DNA from: an uncultured Ruminococcus sp.
GTDB lineage: Bacteria; Bacillota; Clostridia; Oscillospirales; Acutalibacteraceae
Reading direction: 5' to 3'
Length of the DNA: 8,236 nt
NCBI GenBank assembly: GCA_905234305.1
Contig: CAJOHT010000032.1
Coordinates: 1 to 8,236, forward strand
Numbering within the stretch: position 1 is the stretch's first letter; every line of letters starts with the position of its first letter. The translations under genes and the position numbers were made by a program. This document shows, piece by piece, positions 1-7,270 of this stretch. The notes below the pieces were generated by a model. That model had not been told where the DNA came from and did not search any database. It saw only the letters and a list, made by a program, of their open reading frames with translations.

Positions 1-1629
1 AAGCTCCTCGAGAGTCGTCATCGTGTACTGTGTTACAATATTGCCGTCATTAGCGGAAAGCGGAACATAATCGGATACTGGCTTATCGGTAATAACAACT
101 CCCGCAGCATGCATAGTAGCATGGCGCGGCATTCCCTCGAGCTTAAGGGCTATATCGATAATACTCTTTGTTTTGGCGTCGGTATCGTACATTTCCTTAA
201 GCTCAGGAGATAGTTTTAAAGCCTTTTCTATCGTCATATTCAGCTCAAAAGGTACCAGCTTCGCTATTTTATCAACCGAAGCGTACGGAACCGCTAAGGC
301 TCTGCCTACATCGCGGATAGAACCGCGTGCAGCCATCGTACCGAAAGCGATAATCTGGGCTACACGGTCGCTTCCGTACTTTCTTATAACATACTCTATA
401 ACTTCCTCGCGGCGTTCCTTACAAAAGTCGATATCAAAATCAGGCATACTGACGCGTTCAGGATTTAAAAAACGCTCAAAAAGCAGATTATACTTAATCG
501 GGTCAACATCGGTTATTCCGATACAATACGCGCAAAGCGAACCCGCTCCCGAGCCTCTGCCGGGTCCGACAGGAATATCATTGTTTTTAGCGAACTGTAC
601 GAAGTCGTTTACAATCAAATAATAATCGACAAATCCCATACGGTTAACGGTTGACAGCTCATATTCAAGTCTATCAATCAAATCAGCGTCAGGTTTATCG
701 CCGTAATGCTTTTTTAGTCCTTTATAACACTCGTTACGAAAATATTCGTAATGGTCTACGCCCTCAGGCAAATCAAATCTCGGTAATTTTCTTTCGCCGA
801 ACACAAACTCGACATTGCATCTGTCAGCTATAATTCGGGTATTTTCAAACGCTTCGGGAATATCTTTAAACAGCCCGCGCATCTCAGCCTCGGACTTAAG
901 GTAATACTCCTCGCTCGAAAACTGCATACGATCTTCATCATTAATCGTTTTGTTAGTCTGGATACACAGGAGTATGGAGTGAGTTTGGCTGTCGGATTTA
1001 TTAATATAATGCGCGTCGTTCGTAACTACAAGTCCTGCCCCGATTTCACGGGCGATTTTTATTAAATCGGGATTCACCCTAAGCTCTTCCTCTAAGCCGT
1101 GATTTTGAAGCTCGATATAATAATTATCCTTACCGAAAACGCTCTGATAATAAAGTGCTTTTTTCTTAGCTGCGTTATAATCGCCGCGTAAAAGCAGTTT
1201 AGGGATTTCGCCCGCTATACAAGCAGAAAGGCAAATAAGACCTTCGCTGTATTTTTCAAGAATCTCGTCGTCAATACGCGGCTTATTATAAAAGCCCTCG
1301 GTAAAAGCCAAAGAAACCAGCTTAATTAGATTTTTATAGCCTGTATTGTTTTCGCATAGCAGAATCATATGGCTGTAATCTTTATCTAAAGCGGCGTTTT
1401 TATCGAATCTGCTTCGAGGCGCTACATATACCTCGCATCCGATCACAGGCTTTACGCCTTCCTTTTTGCACGCACGGTAAAAATCCACGGCGCCGTACAT
1501 AACGCCATGGTCGGTAATCGCGAGAGAGTCCTGCCCTAATTCGCGCGCTTTTTTCGGAAGCTCTAAAATCCTGCACGCGCCGTCTAGCAGACTGTATTCG
1601 CTGTGAACATGTAAATGAACAAATGACAT
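1..1629 (-). CDS. dnaE: DNA polymerase III subunit alpha, DnaE type (N-terminal part, runs off the left edge)
   Basis: This is the replicative-type DNA polymerase alpha subunit, which extends primers with dNTPs. I translated the minus strand by hand from the ATG at 1629 to base 1: 543 residues with no stop or frameshift, so the remaining C-terminal half lies outside the window. A PHP domain comes first, with HLHVHSEYS at residues 5-13, TDHG at 39-42, E66, H87, C137 and NDAH at 204-207. The polymerase core follows, with GPGRGSGAGS at 355-364 and the catalytic PDFDID at 396-401, whose D397 and D399 match E. coli D401 and D403. The third catalytic aspartate should lie just past the window edge. 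There is no inserted 3'-5' exonuclease, so this is DnaE rather than PolC. The start codon overlaps the xseA stop by one base (TGATG), and the upstream Shine-Dalgarno is weak, which suggests translational coupling. Firmicutes usually also carry PolC, so this may be the secondary or primer-extending polymerase; that is inference. Confidence 0.97.
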   Translation of the reverse strand, partial: MSFVHLHVHSEYSLLDGACRILELPKKARELGQDSLAITDHGVMYGAVDFYRACKKEGVKPVIGCEVYVAPRSRFDKNAALDKDYSHMILLCENNTGYKNLIKLVSLAFTEGFYNKPRIDDEILEKYSEGLICLSACIAGEIPKLLLRGDYNAAKKKALYYQSVFGKDNYYIELQNHGLEEELRVNPDLIKIAREIGAGLVVTNDAHYINKSDSQTHSILLCIQTNKTINDEDRMQFSSEEYYLKSEAEMRGLFKDIPEAFENTRIIADRCNVEFVFGERKLPRFDLPEGVDHYEYFRNECYKGLKKHYGDKPDADLIDRLEYELSTVNRMGFVDYYLIVNDFVQFAKNNDIPVGPGRGSGAGSLCAYCIGITDVDPIKYNLLFERFLNPERVSMPDFDIDFCKERREEVIEYVIRKYGSDRVAQIIAFGTMAARGSIRDVGRALAVPYASVDKIAKLVPFELNMTIEKALKLSPELKEMYDTDAKTKSIIDIALKLEGMPRHATMHAAGVVITDKPVSDYVPLSANDGNIVTQYTMTTLEEL

Positions 1630-2843
1630 CAGCTTTCAACTACCTTTGTTTTAACCGTACCGTCTTTAAAAGTTAAATTCAATATATCATCAATTTTTAT
1701 TTCTTTAACAGAATTAACAACCGTTCCGTCCATTTCGGCAAAGCTATAGCCTCTTTGCAGTACCGAAACAGGATTAAATGCTTCAAGTTTAGCGCCCGTC
1801 TTTTTTATTGACTGCGAGGTATTTATAAAGCTGTTTTTTACAGCCGACTTCGCTCTTTCGCATAAATAATCAAGCGAAGAGTTTAAGCTGATTATGTTTT
1901 TTTCAGGCGAGTTTTTTAAAAGCAGATTCTTACATTCGGCTAAAAAATTGATTTGGCTTTTCAGCTTATTATCCATAATTGAGCTTAAATACTGGCGCTG
2001 GGAATTATAATAGCTCAAAAGCTCCTCCCTGTCAGGAACAGCAAGCTCAGCGGCGGCTGACGGAGTCGGCGCTCTTAAATCCGCGACAAAATCGCAAATC
2101 GTAAAATCGGTTTCGTGACCGACAGCCGAGATAACGGGGATATTAGAAGCGTATATAGCGTAAGCGAGGTTTTCGTCATTAAACGCCCATAAATCCTCTA
2201 TAGAACCTCCGCCGCGTCCTATAATTATAACGTCGGCAATATCGTACTCGTTAAACAGATTAACGGCGTTGATAAGCTGCTCAGGAGCGCCCGCGCCTTG
2301 CACCAAAACAGGACAAAGTACAATATCAACCGCGGGAAAACGTCTTGTAAGAATATTTTTGATATCCTGAACCGCCGCTCCTGTCGGAGAAGTGATCACG
2401 CCGACGGTTTTTGGAAATTCGGGAATAGGTTTTTTATGTTCTTCGGAAAATATCCCTTTTAATTCCAGCTTCTTTTTAAGCTGTTCAAATGCAACGGTCA
2501 GCGCACCGATACCGTCGGGCTGCATATCCTCAACATATACCTGATAACCGCCTGTAGGCTCATATAATGACACTCGGCATAAAGCAATAACTTTCATACC
2601 TTCTTCGGGTTTGAATTTAAGATTGCGAGCGCTTCCCGCGAACATCACAGCTCGTACTACAGCATTCTTATCCTTTAAAGAAAAGTAGATATGTCCGCTG
2701 CGGTAATGGTCGGTAAGGTTGCTTATTTCACCCGTCAAAAACACGCTCGATAACCTAGGGTCATTATCAAGCAAAGATTTAACATAATAATTCAATTGAG
2801 AAACCGTTATAATTCGCGGTTTACTGAATTCGGGATTATTCAT
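1629..2843 (-). CDS. xseA: Exodeoxyribonuclease VII large subunit
   Basis: This is the catalytic subunit of exonuclease VII, which degrades single-stranded DNA in both directions to short oligonucleotides and normally works with several copies of the small subunit XseB. The start chosen is the ATG at 2843, which has a strong AGGAAGG site 7 bases upstream. It gives 404 residues, on the short side for the family. Extending upstream to 2912 only adds residues read from the preceding gene. An N-terminal OB-fold (about residues 10-110, with SNLTDHYRSGHIYFSLKD at 41-58) should bind single-stranded DNA. The nuclease domain carries TSPTGAAVQD at 151-160, GRGGGSIEDLWAFN at 209-222 and GHETDFT at 242-248. 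Its D160, R210, H243 and D246 match residues proposed as catalytic in E. coli XseA. A helical region follows, then the typical C-terminal NPVSVLQRGYS at 357-367. The gene overlaps the upstream Kae1-like gene by 8 bases and dnaE by 1 base. No xseB follows it. Confidence 0.97.
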   Translation of the reverse strand: MNNPEFSKPRIITVSQLNYYVKSLLDNDPRLSSVFLTGEISNLTDHYRSGHIYFSLKDKNAVVRAVMFAGSARNLKFKPEEGMKVIALCRVSLYEPTGGYQVYVEDMQPDGIGALTVAFEQLKKKLELKGIFSEEHKKPIPEFPKTVGVITSPTGAAVQDIKNILTRRFPAVDIVLCPVLVQGAGAPEQLINAVNLFNEYDIADVIIIGRGGGSIEDLWAFNDENLAYAIYASNIPVISAVGHETDFTICDFVADLRAPTPSAAAELAVPDREELLSYYNSQRQYLSSIMDNKLKSQINFLAECKNLLLKNSPEKNIISLNSSLDYLCERAKSAVKNSFINTSQSIKKTGAKLEAFNPVSVLQRGYSFAEMDGTVVNSVKEIKIDDILNLTFKDGTVKTKVVES

Positions 2844-3771
2844 TTTCAGCCTTCCTGAAAGTAAGATACGCGATACCAGCGGCGTTATCCGATGAAAATT
2901 CGGGTTCGGCAAAATACGCGCCGTACTTAGATTTAAAGGATTTTTTTATAATTGAGTTCGACATAACTCCTCCCGCGTACAAAATCGGAAGTTCGCCGTA
3001 TTTATCTATAAGTTTATCCGTCATTTCGCCAAGAGTATTCTCTATATATTTCAAGCAATACGCGGCGATATATTCTTTAGAAGAATTATTATCAAAGAGC
3101 TTTTTGCATATATTCTCGATACCGCTCAAACAGCAGTTCTCACCCTTAAGGGTAGGCTTTTTTATTTTTAGTTCGGTTGTATTTTTAAGTGCCAGCTTTT
3201 CAAGCTCTTTACCGCAGGGAAAATCAAGTCCGAGCATAACCCCTACCCTGTCTATAGCCTGTCCCGCGTTTAAGTCAAGAGTTTCGGCAATGATCTTAAG
3301 TTTAAAACCGTTGCCTTCGGGCTCTGCTAATACGGCTTCGGTAGTACCGCCGCTGACGTGAAACGCGATAAAACGCTCATTAAAAAGCGCCTCAGCCCCA
3401 GCGCTGTATATCGCGGCTGCGATATGCCCCTCCTGATGAGAGAACTCATATAACGGTACATTTAACGTATCGCTTATTATCCTCGCCGTATTATGTCCGA
3501 CAGTAAAACAAGGCATATACGAGCCTTCAACGGGACGCGGTTTAACGGATACGCCTACCGCTTTAATTTTATCAGGACTAATCTCTTTAATTAAATCTCC
3601 GTATAAAGAATGAAGCTGAGCGGTGTGATGAAAAACCGCGTCGGACTGTCTGAGTCCAAGCTCACCCCTTTTTACTGGCAGGAGTTTTTTTCGCTGAAAT
3701 ACTTCCCCGCTGTCATTAATAACTGCAACTGAGGTTGTGTAATTACTGGTATCTATTCCTAAATAATACAT
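2836..3771 (-). CDS. Kae1/TsaD-like protein (UGMP-family paralogue)
   Basis: This 311-residue protein has the ASKHA ATPase fold of the Kae1/TsaD family (older name: O-sialoglycoprotein endopeptidase, peptidase M22). True TsaD makes the N6-threonylcarbamoyl-adenosine modification of tRNA. Features seen are LGIDTSNYTTSVAV at 4-17 (phosphate-binding start), HQEGH at 112-116 (the HxxxH metal site), SGGTTE at 140-145, QAIDR at 171-175, AGGVMSN at 266-272 and SSDNAAGIA at 293-301. The metal ligands H112, H116 and D295 are present. The TsaD signature SGGHT reads SGGTT here, and the protein is shorter than typical TsaD (about 340 residues). I therefore call it a paralogue and do not assign t6A synthesis. 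The ATG at 3771 is chosen because it is one base after the nusB stop and has GAGAG upstream; the longer reading to 3843 lies inside nusB. The position between nusB and xseA resembles conserved clostridial gene order. Its function is unknown. Confidence 0.85.
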   Translation of the reverse strand: MYYLGIDTSNYTTSVAVINDSGEVFQRKKLLPVKRGELGLRQSDAVFHHTAQLHSLYGDLIKEISPDKIKAVGVSVKPRPVEGSYMPCFTVGHNTARIISDTLNVPLYEFSHQEGHIAAAIYSAGAEALFNERFIAFHVSGGTTEAVLAEPEGNGFKLKIIAETLDLNAGQAIDRVGVMLGLDFPCGKELEKLALKNTTELKIKKPTLKGENCCLSGIENICKKLFDNNSSKEYIAAYCLKYIENTLGEMTDKLIDKYGELPILYAGGVMSNSIIKKSFKSKYGAYFAEPEFSSDNAAGIAYLTFRKAENE

Positions 3772-3772
3772 T

Positions 3773-4174
3773 TTAATCTCTCGAAATCGCGCCGAGTACA
3801 CCGTTAACGAATTTACTCTCGTCCACAGTATATTTTTTCGCAAGCTCTACCGCTTCATTCACAGCAACGCTTTCCGGAATATTTTCATTGAACTTCATCT
3901 CGTATACCGCAAGCCTGAGAATAGCGAGGCTCGGCTTAGAGATACGCTTAATCGTCCAGCCCTTTTTAAGATGGGATGAAATCAGCCCGTCAATATATTC
4001 AAGGTTATCATAAACGCCGCTTGCTATCTCTTTAGCGTAGGAGTCAAATTCAACCTCTCGGCTTTCCTCGGCGTTTGCTATTATTTCTTCCAACGGTTCC
4101 TCGTTGAACAGCTTCTCAAAAACAAGAATAAAGCCCTGCTCTCTGGCTTTAAAACGTGAAATCTTATTATCCAT
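3773..4174 (-). CDS. nusB: Transcription antitermination factor NusB
   Basis: NusB binds boxA RNA together with NusE (ribosomal protein S10) and helps RNA polymerase read through rRNA operons. The 133-residue length is normal for the family. The protein is all-helical, with the N-terminal basic start SRFKAREQGFILVFEKLF (residues 6-23), the WTIKRISKPSLAILRLAVYE segment (73-92), VAVNEAVELAKKY (103-115) and the closing KFVNGVLGAI (121-130), all family hallmarks. The ATG at 4174 is preceded by AGCAGGG with a 5-base spacer. It is the first gene of the nusB to dnaE operon and has its own promoter at 4207-4235. The next gene begins one base after its stop. Confidence 0.97.
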   Translation of the reverse strand: MDNKISRFKAREQGFILVFEKLFNEEPLEEIIANAEESREVEFDSYAKEIASGVYDNLEYIDGLISSHLKKGWTIKRISKPSLAILRLAVYEMKFNENIPESVAVNEAVELAKKYTVDESKFVNGVLGAISRD

Positions 4175-4206
4175 ATTAACCCTGCTTTACGTTAAAATAT
4201 AGTTTG

Positions 4207-4235
4207 AGTATATCACATTTAAAAAAATAAAGCAA
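4207..4235 (-). promoter_or_regulatory. Promoter of the nusB operon
   Basis: The minus strand has TTGCTT (4230-4235) as a -35 box, a spacer of exactly 17 bases, and TATACT (4207-4212) as a -10 box. The TG one base before the -10 box makes it an extended -10. The predicted start is near 4200, giving a leader of about 25 bases before the nusB ATG. The -35 box lies inside the descending arm of the terminator hairpin of the preceding LicD unit. The match to a sigma-A type promoter is good, but it is a sequence prediction only. Confidence 0.72.
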
Positions 4236-4257
4236 TCCGTTTATCGCGGATTGCTTT
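4220..4257 (-). terminator. Intrinsic terminator of the IspD-like/LicD operon
   Basis: A perfect 11-bp inverted repeat pairs 4229-4239 with 4247-4257 around a 7-base loop. Read on the minus strand, the stem is followed by ATTTTTTT (4221-4228), the classic U-run of a Rho-independent terminator. It begins 15 bases after the stop codon of the second LicD gene. The other strand has no U-run after the stem, so termination should act only on minus-strand transcripts. Confidence 0.9.
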
Positions 4258-4272
4258 ACAACTTAAAAGATA

Positions 4273-5667
4273 TTATTCAAATGTCTTTCCTCTTTTTTCA
4301 AAATATATATCGGGAGTTTCAGCCTTATATAAATCAGGCACAAGAGAGTAAACATACTGAGCGTAGGTTATAGGATTGCCGTCGCTGTCCGTTTTCATAG
4401 GACGCTCCTCATCCTCCCAAATCAATGAAGCGTATTTAAAAAGGTCTTTATCGATATAAAAACCGATTTTCTCGGGAGTATACCTGTCGGAAGCGCTTAA
4501 ATAGCCCTTCATAAGTTTTTTCAGCTTAGCAATATCTTTAGCGTCATACGCTTCCTTGAGCGCGTCGCGTTTATTTCTGAGGCGGTACCAGTTATCTATA
4601 CGGTCAACGCTTCGGCGGACACGCATAAAGGTATGCATAGCCTTATTAACAGGGGGATTATGAACCTTGCCCATCCAATTATTGTAATTCATTTTGCTTA
4701 CGGCGATATCCTTAAGACTTACCTCATCGTCTTTAATATACTCGAGATATTCTTCATAAGGAAGGTCGGAATCATAAATCACAGTCGAGCGGTCGGTTCC
4801 GTTAAGCTCCTCGGAAATTTTCTGTTTCCAATCGCTCTGATACAAAGACTCAAAGTATTTTTCGTAGTCGGTATATACATTAAGCTGTCTTCCCTCGAAT
4901 TCATACTTAGTAACATTAGTATATAAATCGATAGGGAGTTTAACTACACGGCTTCTGTCAGTCATATAAGCCAGGCAATTCTCAACGATTTTCTGACCCT
5001 CAACACGTTTTTCTTCAGGTATAAAACGCGGCGATGTAAAGGGCTTTTCAGCCTTAAGGTTTCCGTCAATAATATAATTAACAAACTCCTCTTTAGACAT
5101 TTTACGGCGTTTAAAAATACCTTTATGAATATAATTAGCGTTTTCGAGCTTAATTCTGCTGTAGATAAACCTTCTGAATATTTTTATATGAGTAATACGG
5201 GTAGCGAGCTTAAATAAAGCTACCCAAAACGCGTAACCTCTCTGACCGTAATTCTCCAGCTGAAGGAAACGCTCGCATCCTCGTATATCATTAGACGGTT
5301 CAAATTCACGAGTCGGGAAAAGATTTACGTGGATACCGTGAGAAATATGTTTCTCAGCCGAGCCGCCGTCAAACAACAGAGTAGTTTTATCGGCGTACCT
5401 GAACTTAAGCATATACAAATCGGGATTATTCTTCCAAGATTCAATAAAGCGCTTATCGCTTAAGTTTTTATTTACATACTCCTCGAATTTAATAATATCC
5501 TGAAGAGGCATCATTACATTAAAGTAACACTGCTCGGCGTCAAAATGCTTATGATTAATAACATAACCTGCGGTAGTACCCGCGACAACATAATGAAGAT
5601 TTTCTTTTTCGCATATTTGCGCGATCTCGTCAACAAGATTAAGAAGTTTAGCCTGTACGTCAGTCAA
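4273..5667 (-). CDS. LicD-fold protein with degenerate active site (probable pseudoenzyme)
   Basis: This 464-residue protein looks like a LicD/fukutin-family nucleotidyltransferase-fold protein that has lost its catalytic acids. The N-terminus aligns without gaps to the neighbouring active LicD: MTDVQAKLLNLVDEI at 1-15 matches its start, and GTTAGY at 30-35 matches GTTLGA. Where the neighbour has DDDID, this protein has EQCYF (45-49). The later aspartate of CIDVF is replaced by histidine in GIHVNLF (111-117). Other LicD features remain, such as YEFEGRQLNVY at 255-265 followed by a YGD-like segment. A basic, partly hydrophobic stretch at 145-172 could touch the membrane. The start is uncertain: GTG at 5676 overlaps its own Shine-Dalgarno, whereas TTG at 5667 has AGAGG 8 bases upstream, gives a 1-base gap after the upstream stop and fits the paralogue's N-terminus. 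I chose TTG. Possible roles are a partner or acceptor-binding subunit of the active LicD, or an enzyme with altered chemistry; neither is shown. Confidence 0.8.
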   Translation of the reverse strand: MTDVQAKLLNLVDEIAQICEKENLHYVVAGTTAGYVINHKHFDAEQCYFNVMMPLQDIIKFEEYVNKNLSDKRFIESWKNNPDLYMLKFRYADKTTLLFDGGSAEKHISHGIHVNLFPTREFEPSNDIRGCERFLQLENYGQRGYAFWVALFKLATRITHIKIFRRFIYSRIKLENANYIHKGIFKRRKMSKEEFVNYIIDGNLKAEKPFTSPRFIPEEKRVEGQKIVENCLAYMTDRSRVVKLPIDLYTNVTKYEFEGRQLNVYTDYEKYFESLYQSDWKQKISEELNGTDRSTVIYDSDLPYEEYLEYIKDDEVSLKDIAVSKMNYNNWMGKVHNPPVNKAMHTFMRVRRSVDRIDNWYRLRNKRDALKEAYDAKDIAKLKKLMKGYLSASDRYTPEKIGFYIDKDLFKYASLIWEDEERPMKTDSDGNPITYAQYVYSLVPDLYKAETPDIYFEKRGKTFE

Positions 5668-5668
5668 C

Positions 5669-7258
5669 TTAAGCACCTCTTTTCTTTCTTATATCGAGAT
5701 GAAGAAGTCCGTCGTTTGAATTCTTCATAACGTCATCGTAGTATTTATCGGCAGTTTCTTTATCGCCCTTAAAGAAAGCGATATCGCCGAGAGCTTTTTT
5801 GCATCTGTCGTTATCGGGAGAAGTTTCAAGGAACGCTTCTATAAGTTTTTCGGCTGTATCGAAATCCTTCCTTATAACCTTAATCTCGATATTAAAAAGC
5901 TGGATTTCCTTAGAATAAGGATATTTTTCAACCGCGTCGGCAATAAGCGCCTCAGCCTTATCGTAATCCTTATATACCATAGCCGCTTTAATATCGCAGG
6001 CAGCGTCTACAAGGCTGTAGAGCTGTTTGAATTTTTCGTCGGGATTAAAATTATTTGCGTTACGGACTTTATAAAGTTTAATCGCGGAAGTAATATCGTT
6101 CCTGCCGTAGAGCATATTATACATAGCGGCGTAGAAATTATCGTCACCGATATCAAGATAATTCTCCCAGTAGCGGATACTTCCTCTCATCTGCTTTGTA
6201 TAATAATCATCAAAAATTTCATCAAGAGTTTTCAGCTTTTCAGGCGAGGAAGCGTCACATAAAAAGTCTAAATCAGCATTAAGCTCGCTCAGTTTTTTCT
6301 CAACCTTCAGTTTCGCGAGCTTGCCGAGCTTTTCGTGAACTAAATCGAGGTGCTTACCTATACGATAGCCTTCCTCAACAAGAACTTCCTTAGCCTTAAG
6401 TCTTTCAGCCTTAATCTGGTTTTCATCAAGAAGGCGCATATAATCGGAAACATAATCCTCGCAGGAAATACCTGTATGCGACATTTTTGAATGATGCTTT
6501 TGGTGAGCTGGATAAATATTCCAGTCGTAACCGTAATAATATGTCAAGCTCTCGGCATAACGCGCCGAGATAGGAAATTTATGCCCTTCAAAATCAGCAT
6601 AGTATACGTCATCATAGAATTTTTTCGGAGAAATTGACGTAGGTCCGAATTTACGGGCAGATACGCTTATATAGGTATCGCAGTCATCATAATGCTTATG
6701 GAAAAGCTGCTCCTCTATTTTCTTAAGAGTCTTTTCCCTGCCGATACGCTTTTCCATCTTCTTATAGCTGTTATAATACTCCATCTGCTTATCGGTCTTA
6801 TAACGGAAATGGCGATAGCTTTTGTTAGCGTACTCGTCGTAAGCATAGTACATATCTATTATTTTCTGCTTTTCAACAGGATCTCCAGGAAGCTCAAGGA
6901 AATAGAATACATCTATACACTGTCCGCAAATAGGTTTCCAGAAAGCAAAGTTGGAGCTTAAACGGATACTCTCAACATCAATATAACGTCCGAATGTACC
7001 AGGGAAATCCCTGTCCACACGGTTATCGCCGTATACACGTTTTTTAGGGTCAAGCTCCTTCTTACAAGCCTCAACCCATTTATAGTAGTTATCCTCAGTC
7101 ATATTGATATCGATATCATCATCCCATGGGATAAAGCCCTCGTGGCGTATAGCGCCGAGAGTTGTTCCGTAGTCAATAAAATACTGAATGTCATATTTTT
7201 TGCAGATCGTATCGATCTCAAGCAATAAGTTTACTAAATAGTTTTGTGTAGCATCCAT
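5669..7258 (-). CDS. LicD-family phosphotransferase with C-terminal TPR repeats
   Basis: LicD-family enzymes transfer a phosphate-linked group (phosphocholine or, in the related fukutins, ribitol phosphate) from a CDP-activated donor to a glycan. The family signature is intact: GTTLGAIRHEGFIPWDDDID at residues 31-50, with D46, D47, D48 and D50 as likely metal ligands, then D116 in CIDVF. FEGHKFPI at 223-230, YYGYDWNIYP at 241-250 and a His-rich HQKHHSKMSH at 252-261 complete the catalytic part. A helical linker (about 275-330) leads to a C-terminal TPR region with two 34-residue repeats (432-465 and 466-499) and a third partial one. The ATG at 7258 gives 529 residues and has AAGGG 9 bases upstream; an in-frame TTG at 7264 sits only 3 bases from that site and is less likely. 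No signal peptide or membrane helix is visible, so it is probably cytoplasmic. The gene starts 12 bases after the IspD-like gene. Its substrate is unknown. Confidence 0.9.
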   Translation of the reverse strand: MDATQNYLVNLLLEIDTICKKYDIQYFIDYGTTLGAIRHEGFIPWDDDIDINMTEDNYYKWVEACKKELDPKKRVYGDNRVDRDFPGTFGRYIDVESIRLSSNFAFWKPICGQCIDVFYFLELPGDPVEKQKIIDMYYAYDEYANKSYRHFRYKTDKQMEYYNSYKKMEKRIGREKTLKKIEEQLFHKHYDDCDTYISVSARKFGPTSISPKKFYDDVYYADFEGHKFPISARYAESLTYYYGYDWNIYPAHQKHHSKMSHTGISCEDYVSDYMRLLDENQIKAERLKAKEVLVEEGYRIGKHLDLVHEKLGKLAKLKVEKKLSELNADLDFLCDASSPEKLKTLDEIFDDYYTKQMRGSIRYWENYLDIGDDNFYAAMYNMLYGRNDITSAIKLYKVRNANNFNPDEKFKQLYSLVDAACDIKAAMVYKDYDKAEALIADAVEKYPYSKEIQLFNIEIKVIRKDFDTAEKLIEAFLETSPDNDRCKKALGDIAFFKGDKETADKYYDDVMKNSNDGLLHLDIRKKRGA

Positions 7259-7270
7259 TTTCAATTACCC

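Noticed and set aside
173..622. A 149-codon open frame on the plus strand
   Set aside because: It lies fully antisense to dnaE, whose translation here contains the polymerase catalytic motifs; the Ser/Ile-rich product resembles no family and has no supporting start signals.
1400..1639. A 79-codon minus-strand frame at the xseA-dnaE junction
   Set aside because: It is an alternate frame of the dnaE PHP domain; the product is an Arg-rich out-of-frame reading.
2844..2912. N-terminal extension of XseA
   Set aside because: These codons read the 3' end of the Kae1-like gene in another frame; the ATG at 2843 has a strong Shine-Dalgarno and begins the recognisable protein.
3104..3361. Plus-strand open frame opposite the Kae1-like gene
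   Set aside because: Antisense shadow of a gene with clear family motifs. The other plus-strand frames at 651, 4633, 5545, 6692, 7292 and 7602 are rejected for the same reason.
3772..3843. N-terminal extension of the Kae1-like protein
   Set aside because: It lies inside the nusB coding region, and family members begin at the MYYLGIDTSN segment.
4273..5667. Second LicD-fold gene as a pseudogene
   Set aside because: The frame is 464 codons without stop or frameshift, has a good ribosome site and keeps other family features, so loss of catalytic residues looks like specialisation rather than decay.
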